Assembly: GCA_002869145.1 (NCBI GenBank)
Contig: PKTM01000015.1
Coordinates: forward strand, 124,001-188,000
Length of the DNA stretch: 64,000 bases
Direction: 5' to 3'
DNA from: Denitrovibrio sp.
GTDB taxonomy: Bacteria > Chrysiogenota > Deferribacteres > Deferribacterales > Geovibrionaceae
A model generated the notes under the pieces. That model had not been told where the DNA came from and searched no databases. It saw only the letters and a program-made list of their open reading frames with translations. Of this stretch, positions 18,872 through 30,408 are shown piece after piece. How positions within the stretch are numbered: position 1 is the first letter of the stretch; every line of letters starts with the position of its first letter. A program made the position numbers and the translations under genes.

Positions 18872-19028
18872 ACATCAAAGTGAGCATGCTATAAACTGTG
18901 ACTGCTATAAAACTCATTACCATGCTTGAGGTGAAGAAATACATACCTTGCTAATATATTGGACAAAATTTATCCTTTAATTTGTAGATATTTGTGTTAT
19001 ATTTACTTAAGACTATAAGGATGTATAA

Positions 19029-19529
19029 ATGAAACACGAGAAAAGTATCAAAGTACTAAACCAAGCCATAGCTGATGAAATGACTGCTATTCATCAATAT
19101 ATGTATTTTCATTTTCACTGCGATGATCAAGGCTATGACCTTTTGGCAAAAATGTTCAGAAGGACTGCAATGGACGAAATGCTTCATACGGAGAGACTCG
19201 CTGAAAGAATTTTATTTCTTAAAGGCGAAGTTGAGCTGAAGGCTCACTCTGACGTTGTTAAAGAGCACGATGTTAGAAAAATGCTCGAAATGGCTCAGAA
19301 AATGGAAGATGACGCTGTGGAGAAGTACAATAAGTTTGCAAATGAGTGCAGCGCAGCAAACGACTCTGTTTCAAAAACTCTCTTTGAAAACCTAGTTGTG
19401 GAAGAGGAAGGGCATTTTGACGGATTTGATGACGAACTGGACAACATGGACAGATTCGGCGAGAACTATCTTACACTGCAGGCAATTGAGCGTGCTAAAA
19501 CCCGAGGCGCAAACACTCCGGCAGAGTAA
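19029..19529 (+). CDS. bfr: Bacterioferritin
   Basis: 166 residues, a four-helix ferritin-like protein. Ferroxidase ligands are visible: Glu in NQAIADEMTAIHQY, Glu and His in MDEMLHTER, Glu in MEDDAVEKYN, and Glu/His in VVEEEGHFDGF. Met in DEMLH sits at the position of the haem-ligand Met52 of E. coli Bfr, so this is a haem-binding bacterioferritin rather than a plain ferritin. It oxidises and stores iron in the cytoplasm. Single gene, closed by a strong terminator. The Fur-like box upstream suggests iron control. Confidence 0.92.
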   Translation: MKHEKSIKVLNQAIADEMTAIHQYMYFHFHCDDQGYDLLAKMFRRTAMDEMLHTERLAERILFLKGEVELKAHSDVVKEHDVRKMLEMAQKMEDDAVEKYNKFANECSAANDSVSKTLFENLVVEEEGHFDGFDDELDNMDRFGENYLTLQAIERAKTRGANTPAE

Positions 19530-19550
19530 CATATACAAAAATATAATTAT

Positions 19551-19580
19551 AAAGCCCGCTGTAAAAGGCGGGCTTTTTTT
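19551..19580. terminator. Terminator after bacterioferritin
   Basis: AAGCCCGC / GCGGGCTT stem with an 8-base loop and a run of eight T. The T run abuts the stop codon of the converging NifX-domain gene. Confidence 0.88.
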
Positions 19581-19939
19581 TACTTACAACTGCTGTCACA
19601 CTCTCCCGCACGAATTACTGAAAGTTTACCTGAATTAAACATCTCCAGATTATCTTTGATTATGTCTGCCTGAGCTAAATAGGCTGTTACACCTGCCCCC
19701 CTGAGCCTATTAACAGCGGCACAGCCTATCTCTTTAACTACTATAGCTTCCGCTTCCAGATCACCCACCTGCTTAGCTGAAGCTTTACCACTATCATCTA
19801 CGTGTCTCCCCCTATTATCAATGCATCCGGACTCTTCAGTCTCTACATTAACCCAGTAAAAACAGGGCGTGTCAGAAAATTCAGATGAGATAAGGCTTTC
19901 AAGACCCTTGTCATCTTCTATCGCAAATATTATGATCAT
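19580..19939 (-). CDS. NifX/NifB-domain protein (dinitrogenase Fe-Mo cofactor biosynthesis family), copy 1
   Basis: 119 residues with the Dinitrase_Fe-Mo fold: MIIIFAIEDDKGLESLISSEFS at the start, then FYWVNVETEE, LEAEAIVVKEIGCAAVNRLRGAGVTAYLAQADIIKDNLEMF, and a Cys-containing tail (GECDSSCK). Such small proteins bind Fe-S or metal-cluster precursors; outside nitrogen fixers their role is unclear. A GGTGA ribosome-binding site precedes the ATG. Two more paralogues lie 1.4-2.2 kb away, and a flavoprotein gene is divergent. No nif genes are present in the window, so nitrogen fixation is not implied. Confidence 0.8.
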   Translation of the reverse strand: MIIIFAIEDDKGLESLISSEFSDTPCFYWVNVETEESGCIDNRGRHVDDSGKASAKQVGDLEAEAIVVKEIGCAAVNRLRGAGVTAYLAQADIIKDNLEMFNSGKLSVIRAGECDSSCK

Positions 19940-20041
19940 TATTCACCCCAGGCAGATAAGAAAATTATATTGCTTTCTGATCTTTTTACAAATAAAAAGT
20001 AATTGCTAATCTATGGTATATTTAATTATTGAGGTGAGTTT

Positions 20042-20650
20042 ATGAGCAGTTCAACAGTGCTCGCCATTATAGGCACATACAGAAAAAATGGTGTCATAGA
20101 CCGTATTACAGATGCTGTTCTTGCTTCCGCACAGAATGCAGGAGCTAAAACAGAGAAGATTTATCTTATTGATAAAGATATAAAATACTGCACAAATTGC
20201 AGAGCATGCACCCAAAAAGAAGGTACACCAAGAAGCAAGTGCGTCATACGTGACGACATGGACGAAATAATGGATAAGATAGATAAAGCGGATGCACTTG
20301 TGATTGCCTCACCTATGAACTGCTCCACCGTAACAGCTGTCATGAAGACTTTCACCGAAAGAATCGTCTGCTATACCTACTGGCCATGGGGAGCAAAAGC
20401 GCCTAAATACAGAATAACAAACCCTGACAAAAAGGCTGTTCTGATAGCTTCTTCCGCCATGCCTGCAATAATTGCAAGAATTTTTACTAAAATGGTGAAT
20501 CTGCTTAAAGAGACCGCAATAGTTCTAGGTGCTAAAGAGGCAAAACTGATATTTGCTGGTCTTTCAGCAATTGATAATAAACAGGAAATTAAAGACAAGG
20601 TATTGCAAAAAGCTGATAAGATGGGTAAATATTTGGCTCAGCCTTTGTAG
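20042..20650 (+). CDS. NAD(P)H-dependent FMN reductase-like flavoprotein (iron-sulfur flavoprotein family)
   Basis: 202 residues with a flavodoxin-like fold. The first strand and phosphate loop read VLAIIGTYRKNGVID; a compact cysteine motif CTNCRACTQKEGTPRSKC resembles the cluster-binding segment of iron-sulfur flavoproteins; VIASPMNCSTVTAVMKTFTER follows. It probably transfers electrons between ferredoxin or NADPH and an unknown partner. GAGGTGAG precedes the ATG. It converges on the NifX-domain genes. Its stop codon lies inside the left copy of a 20-bp direct repeat that frames the HEPN-like gene. Confidence 0.8.
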   Translation: MSSSTVLAIIGTYRKNGVIDRITDAVLASAQNAGAKTEKIYLIDKDIKYCTNCRACTQKEGTPRSKCVIRDDMDEIMDKIDKADALVIASPMNCSTVTAVMKTFTERIVCYTYWPWGAKAPKYRITNPDKKAVLIASSAMPAIIARIFTKMVNLLKETAIVLGAKEAKLIFAGLSAIDNKQEIKDKVLQKADKMGKYLAQPL

Positions 20651-20666
20651 GAACCGTCGCAGTTGC
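20647..20666. repeat. 20-bp direct repeat, left copy
   Basis: GTAGGAACCGTCGCAGTTGC, exactly repeated at 21368-21387. On the minus strand it encodes the tail NCDGSY of the NifX-domain protein. The copy overlaps the stop codon of the flavoprotein gene. Confidence 0.9.
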
Positions 20667-20840
20667 AAAGCCTCAGTGTTTTTACTGTCAAACTCGATAT
20701 TTGTGCATGAGATAAAAATATTAATCATTTTTACCTCAAATCAGTTAATCAACCATATGTTTTCTGCTCCATTTACGTATACAAATAATGAGTACAAACC
20801 TCAATTTATATAATGGTATTATCCCAAATAAGGAGCATCT

Positions 20841-21365
20841 ATGAATTTAAGTAAAGAAGATTATGAGGCAAGAGAATTATATGCAAATTTCGGCTTAGCG
20901 ATCTACTTATCGCAAGTTCTGGAATTATCTATCAACAATTTAATGGTTTATGCATTCTTAGACTCTGATAAGGAAAATATACAAACCCAGGAAGAATGGA
21001 AAAGACTTGGCGATGACTTATATAGTGCAAATTATAAGAAAACACTTGGTAAATTAATTACTGAGTTAAAAAGATCAAAAATATCCCTACCTGCTGAAAT
21101 TGAAGAAAGACTTGATGAAGCTTTATCGATAAGAAATTTCTTATCTCATCATTTTTTTCGTAAAAATTGTTTATCAACTCTAAGTTCTTCAGGTACGAAT
21201 AAATTAATTATAGAGCTTCAAAACTATCAAAAAATTTTTACTAATGCGGATAAACTATTAGACAATATATTTACCCCATTAGCAAACAATTTGGGAATAA
21301 CAAATACTGTGATAGATCAGAAATTAAATGAATTTAAAGAATCTGCAAAAAGAAGACAATTCTAA
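20841..21365 (+). CDS. HEPN-like protein in an inserted AT-rich segment
   Basis: 174 residues, mostly helical, AT-rich and rich in Leu, Lys and Asn compared with its neighbours. The motif RNFLSHHFF matches the R-x4-H signature of HEPN domains, which often act as RNases in toxin or defence systems; the surrounding pattern (alpha-helical, YANFGLAIYLSQVLELSINNLM at the start) fits. No antitoxin or nucleotidyltransferase partner is adjacent. AAGGAG lies before the ATG. The gene sits inside a 721-bp unit bounded by an exact 20-bp repeat, suggesting recent acquisition. Function is unproven; a non-toxic cell-surface or phage-related protein remains possible. Confidence 0.6.
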   Translation: MNLSKEDYEARELYANFGLAIYLSQVLELSINNLMVYAFLDSDKENIQTQEEWKRLGDDLYSANYKKTLGKLITELKRSKISLPAEIEERLDEALSIRNFLSHHFFRKNCLSTLSSSGTNKLIIELQNYQKIFTNADKLLDNIFTPLANNLGITNTVIDQKLNEFKESAKRRQF

Positions 21366-21724
21366 CGGTAGGAACCGTCGCAGTTGCCGGAATTCATCTC
21401 TGGAAGTTTTCCTGATTCTAAAAGTTTTATCTCGTACATGACCATCCCTGTCTGTGCGCCATACACTTTTATGCCGAGGCTGTTCAGCCTGTTAATAGCA
21501 CCCCCGCCAATCCCTGTACACACCACAGCTTCTGCGCCCTGCTTTGAAAGAATATCTGACACATTTCTGCTGCCGCCACCATCTGCTTTGGCATCCGTAT
21601 TTTCCAAAAAACCAATTTCTTTCGTATCTGTGTCGTACGAGATAAACCCCGGTGCAACAGCAAAATGGTCAAAAAGCTCGCTCTCTTGAGCGTTATTGTG
21701 CTTAACAGGGAAAAATACTTTCAT
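21362..21724 (-). CDS. NifX/NifB-domain protein, copy 2
   Basis: 120 residues: MKVFFPVKHNNAQESELFDHF, a Gly-rich loop (KADGGGSRNVSDIL), VVCTGIGGGAINRLNSLGIKVYGAQ and a tail ending GNCDGSYR. It has the fold of copy 1. Its C-terminus appears altered by the neighbouring insertion: if the 721-bp unit is removed the frame would instead end GNCDGSYKG and stop inside the flavoprotein gene. Its stop overlaps the HEPN-like gene by 4 bases. Copy 3 lies 3 bases upstream on the same strand, so the two form an operon. Confidence 0.8.
   Translation of the reverse strand: MKVFFPVKHNNAQESELFDHFAVAPGFISYDTDTKEIGFLENTDAKADGGGSRNVSDILSKQGAEAVVCTGIGGGAINRLNSLGIKVYGAQTGMVMYEIKLLESGKLPEMNSGNCDGSYR
21368..21387. 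repeat. 20-bp direct repeat, right copy
   Basis: Second exact copy of GTAGGAACCGTCGCAGTTGC, here within the end of NifX-domain copy 2. The identity ends after 20 bases on both sides. Confidence 0.9.
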
Positions 21725-21727
21725 TTG

Positions 21728-22111
21728 TTATTCACAATCACACATGCATGTAATAGATTTGTCACCACAGGAGAGCTTGTTAGTCAGACAGATCAACCTG
21801 CCGTCTCTGAGAAAGCCGACATTTTCGTAGACATTGCCAATATTCGCTCTTACTACCTGAATCCCTGCGTTCTGAAGCTTATTAAGCGGCTCAGGTCCAA
21901 CACCGGAAAGGATAACAACATTGACTTGTTCGTCACCAAAAGCCTGCATTGGATCGCACTCATTGGGCTTTTGGCATAAATGTTTATTTTCTATATATCT
22001 ATGTTCTTCTGTTTCATTGTTAAATAGGATAAAGCCTGTAGCATCTCCGAAATTTCCATAAATTTCGCTCTCAAGTCCGTTGTTTGTTTCAACAGGAAAA
22101 GCTAATAACAT
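21728..22111 (-). CDS. NifX/NifB-domain protein, copy 3, Cys-rich tail
   Basis: 127 residues from the ATG preceded by GAGGTG (a TTG four codons earlier is less likely). It shows the same fold as copies 1 and 2 (LAFPVETNNGLESEIYGNFG, VVILSGVGPEPLNKLQNAGI, VRANIGNVYENVGFLRDGRL) and ends with several cysteines (LSCGDKSITCMCDCE), which could hold a metal or Fe-S cluster. First gene of the two-gene leftward operon with copy 2. Confidence 0.78.
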   Translation of the reverse strand: MLLAFPVETNNGLESEIYGNFGDATGFILFNNETEEHRYIENKHLCQKPNECDPMQAFGDEQVNVVILSGVGPEPLNKLQNAGIQVVRANIGNVYENVGFLRDGRLICLTNKLSCGDKSITCMCDCE

Positions 22112-22205
22112 GAAGCACCTCAAAGGTAAGAAGTTTTAAATTGATGATATTAATATATACCTGTTCAGTCTTTTTACAATTATAAAATTGCAGATTTAAA
22201 GTGAT

Positions 22206-22240
22206 CAAGAAAAAGGCGGCCATTTCTGACCGCCTTTTAT
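22206..22240 (-). terminator. Terminator of the korDABC operon
   Basis: AAGGCGG / CCGCCTT stem with a 10-base loop; reading leftward it is followed by a T-rich run. It lies 26-53 bp after the korC stop. Confidence 0.82.
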
Positions 22241-22265
22241 CTATAACTAGACTGTAATATCTAAA

Positions 22266-22835
22266 TTATTTGCCGCAGCAACATCCGCCTTCAGCTTTAC
22301 ATGCTTTTGCGAGTTCGATACCTGCGAGGATCGCGTTCTTGTTAAGCTCTTCTGTACCTTTTGGCACTCTGGAAAGAACTGCTTTCTCGAGTGTTTCAGT
22401 AGAAACAAGTCCGCATATTTCGTTAAGAGCACCAAGAGTTACAACGTTAGCAACCATAGCCTTGCCCACTTTTTCAGCGGCAGTTATGATGATTGGCATT
22501 GTGTAAATTTTCCAGTTACCCTTAGGCGCCTCTTTAACCATAAGGTCGTCAAGTATAAGTATTCCGCCATCAACAAGGTCTTTGGAATACTTTTCTGCAG
22601 CTTCCTGAGTAAGTGCAACAAGCACATCAGGAGCCATTACTTTCGGATAGAATATCTCTTCGTCAGAGATAACAACCTCAGCTTTTGAAGCACCGCCACG
22701 AGCCTCTGGTCCGTAAGACTGAGACTGTATAGCTTTTTTGCCTTCGAATACTGCAGCGCCAGCTGCAAGAATGATACCGGCAGTAATCATACCCTGTCCG
22801 CCGGAACCACTAAGTCTGATTTGAGTTTTAGCCAT
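22266..22835 (-). CDS. korC: 2-oxoglutarate:ferredoxin oxidoreductase, gamma subunit
   Basis: 189 residues, the gamma domain of 2-oxoacid:acceptor oxidoreductases: RLSGSGGQGMITAGIILAAGA at the N-terminus, SYGPEARGGASKAEVVIS and VLVALTQEAAEKY. The C-terminus carries a GGCCCGK tail with three adjacent cysteines, an unusual addition for this subunit. Last gene of the four-gene operon korD-korA-korB-korC, 14 bp after korB. The enzyme reversibly links 2-oxoglutarate and succinyl-CoA with ferredoxin. Confidence 0.9.
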   Translation of the reverse strand: MAKTQIRLSGSGGQGMITAGIILAAGAAVFEGKKAIQSQSYGPEARGGASKAEVVISDEEIFYPKVMAPDVLVALTQEAAEKYSKDLVDGGILILDDLMVKEAPKGNWKIYTMPIIITAAEKVGKAMVANVVTLGALNEICGLVSTETLEKAVLSRVPKGTEELNKNAILAGIELAKACKAEGGCCCGK

Positions 22836-22849
22836 TATCTAATCCTCCC

Positions 22850-23656
22850 TTAGCTAAGCCCGACGTTAGCGTCGTATGCTTCGATAAATTCAGGTTTCTC
22901 TTCTTGGTGAAGAACACCAATAGGAAACTTGCCTGCCTGCTCTTCGGCAGTCATCTTATCCCACTGAACCTTGTTCACAGAGTTAGCTTTCTGCCACTCG
23001 ATCATTCCCGCAGGAGAAGCGAGTTTGTTCTTACGGCCGTAGCCTGTAGGACAGCCAGCGATGATCTCTACAACAGAGAATCCTTTGTGCTCAATAGCTT
23101 GTTTGATAAGTTTTTCCATAGGAACAGCGTGGTATGTTGTTGATCTTGCAACAAAGCTAGCACCAGCACCGATAGCAAGCTGAGCGATGTCAAACTGGTT
23201 ATCGGAGTTACCGTATGGAGATGTAGTAGCACGGGCTGCCTTTGGTGTAGTAGGTGAATACTGACCGCCGGTCATACCGTAGATGTAGTTGTTAAACACG
23301 AGACATGTAATGTCGATGTTACGACGGCAAGCGTGGATGAAGTGGTTTCCACCAATAGCTGTCATGTCACCGTCACCGCCGAGTGCAATAACGTTAAGCT
23401 CTGGCTTTGCCATCTTAACGCCAGTTGCAAAACCGAGTGAACGGCCGTGTGTTGTGTGCAGTGTGTTAGCATCGATGTAGCCAGGGAGACGTGACGCACA
23501 GCCGATACCGGATGTGAATACAAGGTCGTCTTTGTTCATACCGAGGCCGTCAACAGCGCGGATTATGGATTTCATGATAATCCCGTAACCGCAGCCTGGA
23601 CACCATATATGTGGGATTTTACCTGCTCTGAGGTATTTAGCGTAATCGTAAGCCAT
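22850..23656 (-). CDS. korB: 2-oxoglutarate:ferredoxin oxidoreductase, beta (thiamine) subunit
   Basis: 268 residues. N-terminal HIWCPGCGYGIIMKSI with the cluster-linked cysteine pair, then the thiamine diphosphate motif LGGDGDMTAIGGNHFIHACR and the substrate loop NNYIYGMTGGQYSPTTP. The TPTTP-type loop and the partnership with a separate gamma and ferredoxin subunit favour 2-oxoglutarate over pyruvate. Third gene of the operon, with 2 bp separating it from korA. Confidence 0.92.
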   Translation of the reverse strand: MAYDYAKYLRAGKIPHIWCPGCGYGIIMKSIIRAVDGLGMNKDDLVFTSGIGCASRLPGYIDANTLHTTHGRSLGFATGVKMAKPELNVIALGGDGDMTAIGGNHFIHACRRNIDITCLVFNNYIYGMTGGQYSPTTPKAARATTSPYGNSDNQFDIAQLAIGAGASFVARSTTYHAVPMEKLIKQAIEHKGFSVVEIIAGCPTGYGRKNKLASPAGMIEWQKANSVNKVQWDKMTAEEQAGKFPIGVLHQEEKPEFIEAYDANVGLS

Positions 23657-23658
23657 GA

Positions 23659-24795
23659 TTATTTACCCTCCTTGATTTTGTTAAGGATTGTAATAGTGGT
23701 GATAGGCTCAGAGTCAATCTGGTTAATACCTTCTATTGATGGAACTGTGCCTTCCATTACTCTCTTAACCTCAAGGATCGCCATGCCGAGGTTCATCTCA
23801 GGAACGATAATCCTTTTAACTTTATTCTTATATTTCTGAAGATGCTTATCAGGGAAAGGCCAGATTGTAAGAGGTCTGAAAAGACCAACTTTTATACCTT
23901 CTGCTCTTGCCATTTTTATAGCTTCTTTAGCTGAACGTGCAGTAGAACCGAAAGCAAAAACGAGTATTTCTGCATCATCAGTGTCCATTTCGTCTACTAC
24001 AACGATTTCATCGTAATGATCAGTGATCTTCTTTTCCTGACGAATTTCGTCAGCCTGAGCAAGTTTACCGTCGTTTGATGGGAAACCGTCTTCGAGGTGG
24101 TTAAGACCAGTGATGTGGTAGCGGTAGCCAGAACCGAAATCAGCCATAGGAGCAACACCGTCAGCCTCAGGCTTGTAAGGGAGGTAATCCTTAGGGTCGC
24201 ATGTTGGGCGCTTACGGTCTACAACTTCAAGGTCACCAGGTTCAGGCATGTTTACAGCCTCTCTCATGTGACCGATAATCTCGTCTGTGAGGAGGATAAC
24301 AGGGATACGATATTTCTCTGAGATGTTGAAAGCTCTAACAGTCTCTTCAAGCTGTTCTTGAACAGTGGAAGGTGTGAGCGCAACAGCAGGGTGGTCACCG
24401 TGTGTTCCCCATTTAGCCTGCATAATATCAGACTGGCCAGGGCCTGTTGGAAGACCTGTAGAAGGTCCGCCTCTCATAACGTTTACAATAACGCATGGAA
24501 CCTCTGTGAGGTAACCATAACCAAGGTTCTCCATCTTAAGGGACATTCCCGGGCCAGATGTTGCAGTGAGAGATTTTCTTCCTGCGATAGAACCACCAAG
24601 AGTCGCTGCCATAGCGGCAATTTCATCTTCCATTTGCACAAAACGTCCGCCAACTTTTGGCAGTCTTGCTGCAAGTATTTCTGCTACTTCAGTGGAAGGT
24701 GTGATTGGGTACCCTGCGTAGAATGTACAGCCAGCGTACAATGCACCTTCACATACAGCCTCGTTCCCCTGAAGGAACTTTACTTCTTTAGCCAC
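23659..24795 (-). CDS. korA: 2-oxoglutarate:ferredoxin oxidoreductase, alpha subunit
   Basis: 378 residues. N-terminal pyrimidine-binding domain (NEAVCEGALYAGCTFYAGYPITPSTEVAE split over residues 10-40), then TSGPGMSLKMENLGYG, MRGGPSTGLPTGPGQSD, and a C-terminal domain (ILVFAFGSTARSAKEAIKMAR). The GPSTGLPT motif is typical of KorA. It follows korD by 15 bp, with korB 2 bp downstream, so the subunits are made together. In an anaerobe this enzyme can run either way in the TCA cycle. Confidence 0.93.
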   Translation of the reverse strand: MAKEVKFLQGNEAVCEGALYAGCTFYAGYPITPSTEVAEILAARLPKVGGRFVQMEDEIAAMAATLGGSIAGRKSLTATSGPGMSLKMENLGYGYLTEVPCVIVNVMRGGPSTGLPTGPGQSDIMQAKWGTHGDHPAVALTPSTVQEQLEETVRAFNISEKYRIPVILLTDEIIGHMREAVNMPEPGDLEVVDRKRPTCDPKDYLPYKPEADGVAPMADFGSGYRYHITGLNHLEDGFPSNDGKLAQADEIRQEKKITDHYDEIVVVDEMDTDDAEILVFAFGSTARSAKEAIKMARAEGIKVGLFRPLTIWPFPDKHLQKYKNKVKRIIVPEMNLGMAILEVKRVMEGTVPSIEGINQIDSEPITTITILNKIKEGK

Positions 24796-24810
24796 AAATT
24801 CCTCCTAATA

Positions 24811-25005
24811 TTATTGTTTATAAACTTCAATCGCAAAATCAGGACATCTGAGTTCGCACTGCATACACGCTATGCACTTGTCCAGATCTTTGACCGCTGC
24901 TTTGAAATCTTTCATTTCAAGAGCATCAACGGGGCAAAGTTCTACACAAATCTCACAGCCTTTGCAGAGGTTTACGTAAATTTCGATTTTTTCTGCCTTA
25001 GCCAT
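24811..25005 (-). CDS. korD: 2-oxoglutarate:ferredoxin oxidoreductase, delta (ferredoxin) subunit
   Basis: 64 residues with two 4Fe-4S motifs: CKGCEICVELCP and CIACMQCELRCP. This is the electron-transfer subunit of the Kor complex. AAGGAGAGG lies before the ATG. First gene of the operon, so the promoter should lie just upstream, in the 25006-25417 interval. Confidence 0.9.
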   Translation of the reverse strand: MAKAEKIEIYVNLCKGCEICVELCPVDALEMKDFKAAVKDLDKCIACMQCELRCPDFAIEVYKQ

Positions 25006-25417
25006 TTACCTCTCCTTTTGATATTTGAGATTCTCAAATCGAATTTATCTAAAGGGTGTTAGTCATCCACCTCTTTATATACGACTTTACATATATTCAA
25101 GTCTGTTGTTATACCCCGCAAAGAAATTTACGTCAACTAACTGTTGGCAAAATTTGATTTTTCTTGTTTGGAGTAAAATAAGCAGAATATTAGCAGAAAC
25201 TTAAACTACCTTAAATATGCTTAAATCTTGCTGCCATTATCCTGCTGACCACTCTGGCTGAACCAAAGTGTATTTATTTCAGTTCATGACCCATCTTCGA
25301 CAGTCTCAAAAAGTGTTAGTTATGGGTTATACGCCCATAAACAGCGTTCTGCAAGACTTTTTCGAAAGATGGGTCATGCCCAAATTATTTAAACCTAAAA
25401 TTAAGTAATATTAACTA
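25006..25417. other. Intergenic region between korD and mdh
   Basis: 412 bases without a supportable gene. It must hold the korDABC promoter. A large imperfect palindrome (25285-25378) lies next to the mdh stop codon; the rest is AT-rich with no recognised element. Confidence 0.5.
25285..25378. repeat. Imperfect 94-bp palindromic element downstream of mdh
   Basis: CATGACCCATCTTCGA at the left end and TCGAAAGATGGGTCATG at the right end are inverted copies differing by one base. Inside are a second inverted pair (TATGGG / CCCATA) and AAAAAGT / ACTTTTT segments. RNA from either strand would fold into a long cruciform. It could act as the mdh terminator, but the shape is more like a palindromic intergenic repeat. 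Only one copy is in the window. Confidence 0.65.
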
Positions 25418-26461
<1,044 letters not shown>

Positions 26462-26476
26462 CTACGCTATTAAAAT

Positions 26477-29234
<2,758 letters not shown>

Positions 29235-30287
29235 ATGACTAATATTAATCAAAAAGTAAACCTGCTTATTGTCGAAGACGACAGGTTCACACGAAAGTTA
29301 TACTCAGAAATTTTAAAAACTATAGAAAAAGTAACACTGCACGAGCTGGAAACTGCTGAAAATGCTTTAGAATATATTAAAGACAATAAACCTGACATAG
29401 TAATTATGGACTACAAATTACCCGGAATGAACGGGCTTGAAGCCACCAAGCAGATTATTGCTGCACACCCCAATACTATAGTACTGTCTATATCCGGCGA
29501 TAACAGGAACGATCTTAAGGACGAAATGACAGGGGCTGGAGCAGTCTCTTTTTTGAAAAAGCCTGTCAGAGGCAAACTGCTTTATCACACCATCTTAAAC
29601 TTTGCTGAGATCGTCCAGACAAAAAAGCACCTCCAGAAAAAACCAGACCTGCAGATATTCAAAGAAGCGGAAGAGCAGGCCGCAGATTCCTACGAGAGCA
29701 GACCTGTAAAAAAAGCACAAAATGAAACTTTCATAGAAAATTTCGAAAACAGAGACAGGATGTCTGAAGGACTTTCGATGTTGTCTGAAAATTCTGACAC
29801 TAAGAACTCAGAAGCATTTTTTGAACAGCTGGGTAACGATTCAATGCACGTTAACAGCTTTCTTGAATCATTTAACAGCCTGAAGAACTCAGTTGAAAAC
29901 CTGACAGCAGTGGTAGAGGCTGACCTCTTTGATGAAATCTCTGATCAGTTCAGGAAAAACAGTGTCAGGCTGAATGCTCTGCTCGAATTCCCTACATTAG
30001 TATATACTCTCACCAGTATCAGCGAATTTATGGACAGCCACGACATAGAGTATATGAGCGATATACCTATGAAAAAACTTAGCGCATTCCTTGTGGAATT
30101 CACACAGATGTATGATTCTATGGTTAGTTCCGTATTTATAAACAAAGATGCATCTGACATTCATGATATGGATTTCGCTCTCATGAGCTTCGGTTTGCAG
30201 ATAGATTCTATATTCTCAGATCTAAGCGTCTTAGCTGAAGATGATGAAACAGCTATAGACGAAGGCGGCTCCATAGAACTATTCTGA
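29235..30287 (+). CDS. Response regulator with an unrecognised C-terminal helical domain
   Basis: 350 residues. Receiver domain at about 8-125: acidic pair VEDDRF, phospho-Asp in VIMDYKLPG, Thr/Ser in LSISGDN and Lys in FLKKPVRG. A polar linker rich in Glu and Lys follows (about 135-190). The last 150 residues are helical (NSFLESFNSLKNSVENLTAV, LFDEISDQFRKNSVRLNALL, KLSAFLVEFTQMYDSM) with no motif I recognise: no DNA-binding, GGDEF, HPt His-box or phosphatase signature. AGAGGT lies before the ATG. Single-gene unit; no kinase adjacent. Confidence 0.8.
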   Translation: MTNINQKVNLLIVEDDRFTRKLYSEILKTIEKVTLHELETAENALEYIKDNKPDIVIMDYKLPGMNGLEATKQIIAAHPNTIVLSISGDNRNDLKDEMTGAGAVSFLKKPVRGKLLYHTILNFAEIVQTKKHLQKKPDLQIFKEAEEQAADSYESRPVKKAQNETFIENFENRDRMSEGLSMLSENSDTKNSEAFFEQLGNDSMHVNSFLESFNSLKNSVENLTAVVEADLFDEISDQFRKNSVRLNALLEFPTLVYTLTSISEFMDSHDIEYMSDIPMKKLSAFLVEFTQMYDSMVSSVFINKDASDIHDMDFALMSFGLQIDSIFSDLSVLAEDDETAIDEGGSIELF

Positions 30288-30408
30288 CTTTACGGCATGG
30301 AACCATCAATATATACAAGCCTTTAGACAAGTTACACACACATAATTCATTTGAAAATTGTTTTTTTTATTGGTAAACTTTTTTATTATTTTTTAAGGCG
30401 GGCTAAAC

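Noticed and set aside
19580-22111. Nitrogen-fixation cluster
   Set aside because: Only NifX-domain proteins are present; no nifH, nifD, nifK, nifE, nifN or full-length nifB.
24358-25062. 234-codon open frame antisense to korA and korD
   Set aside because: Cys- and Arg-rich low-complexity translation without family features, antisense to two confident genes.
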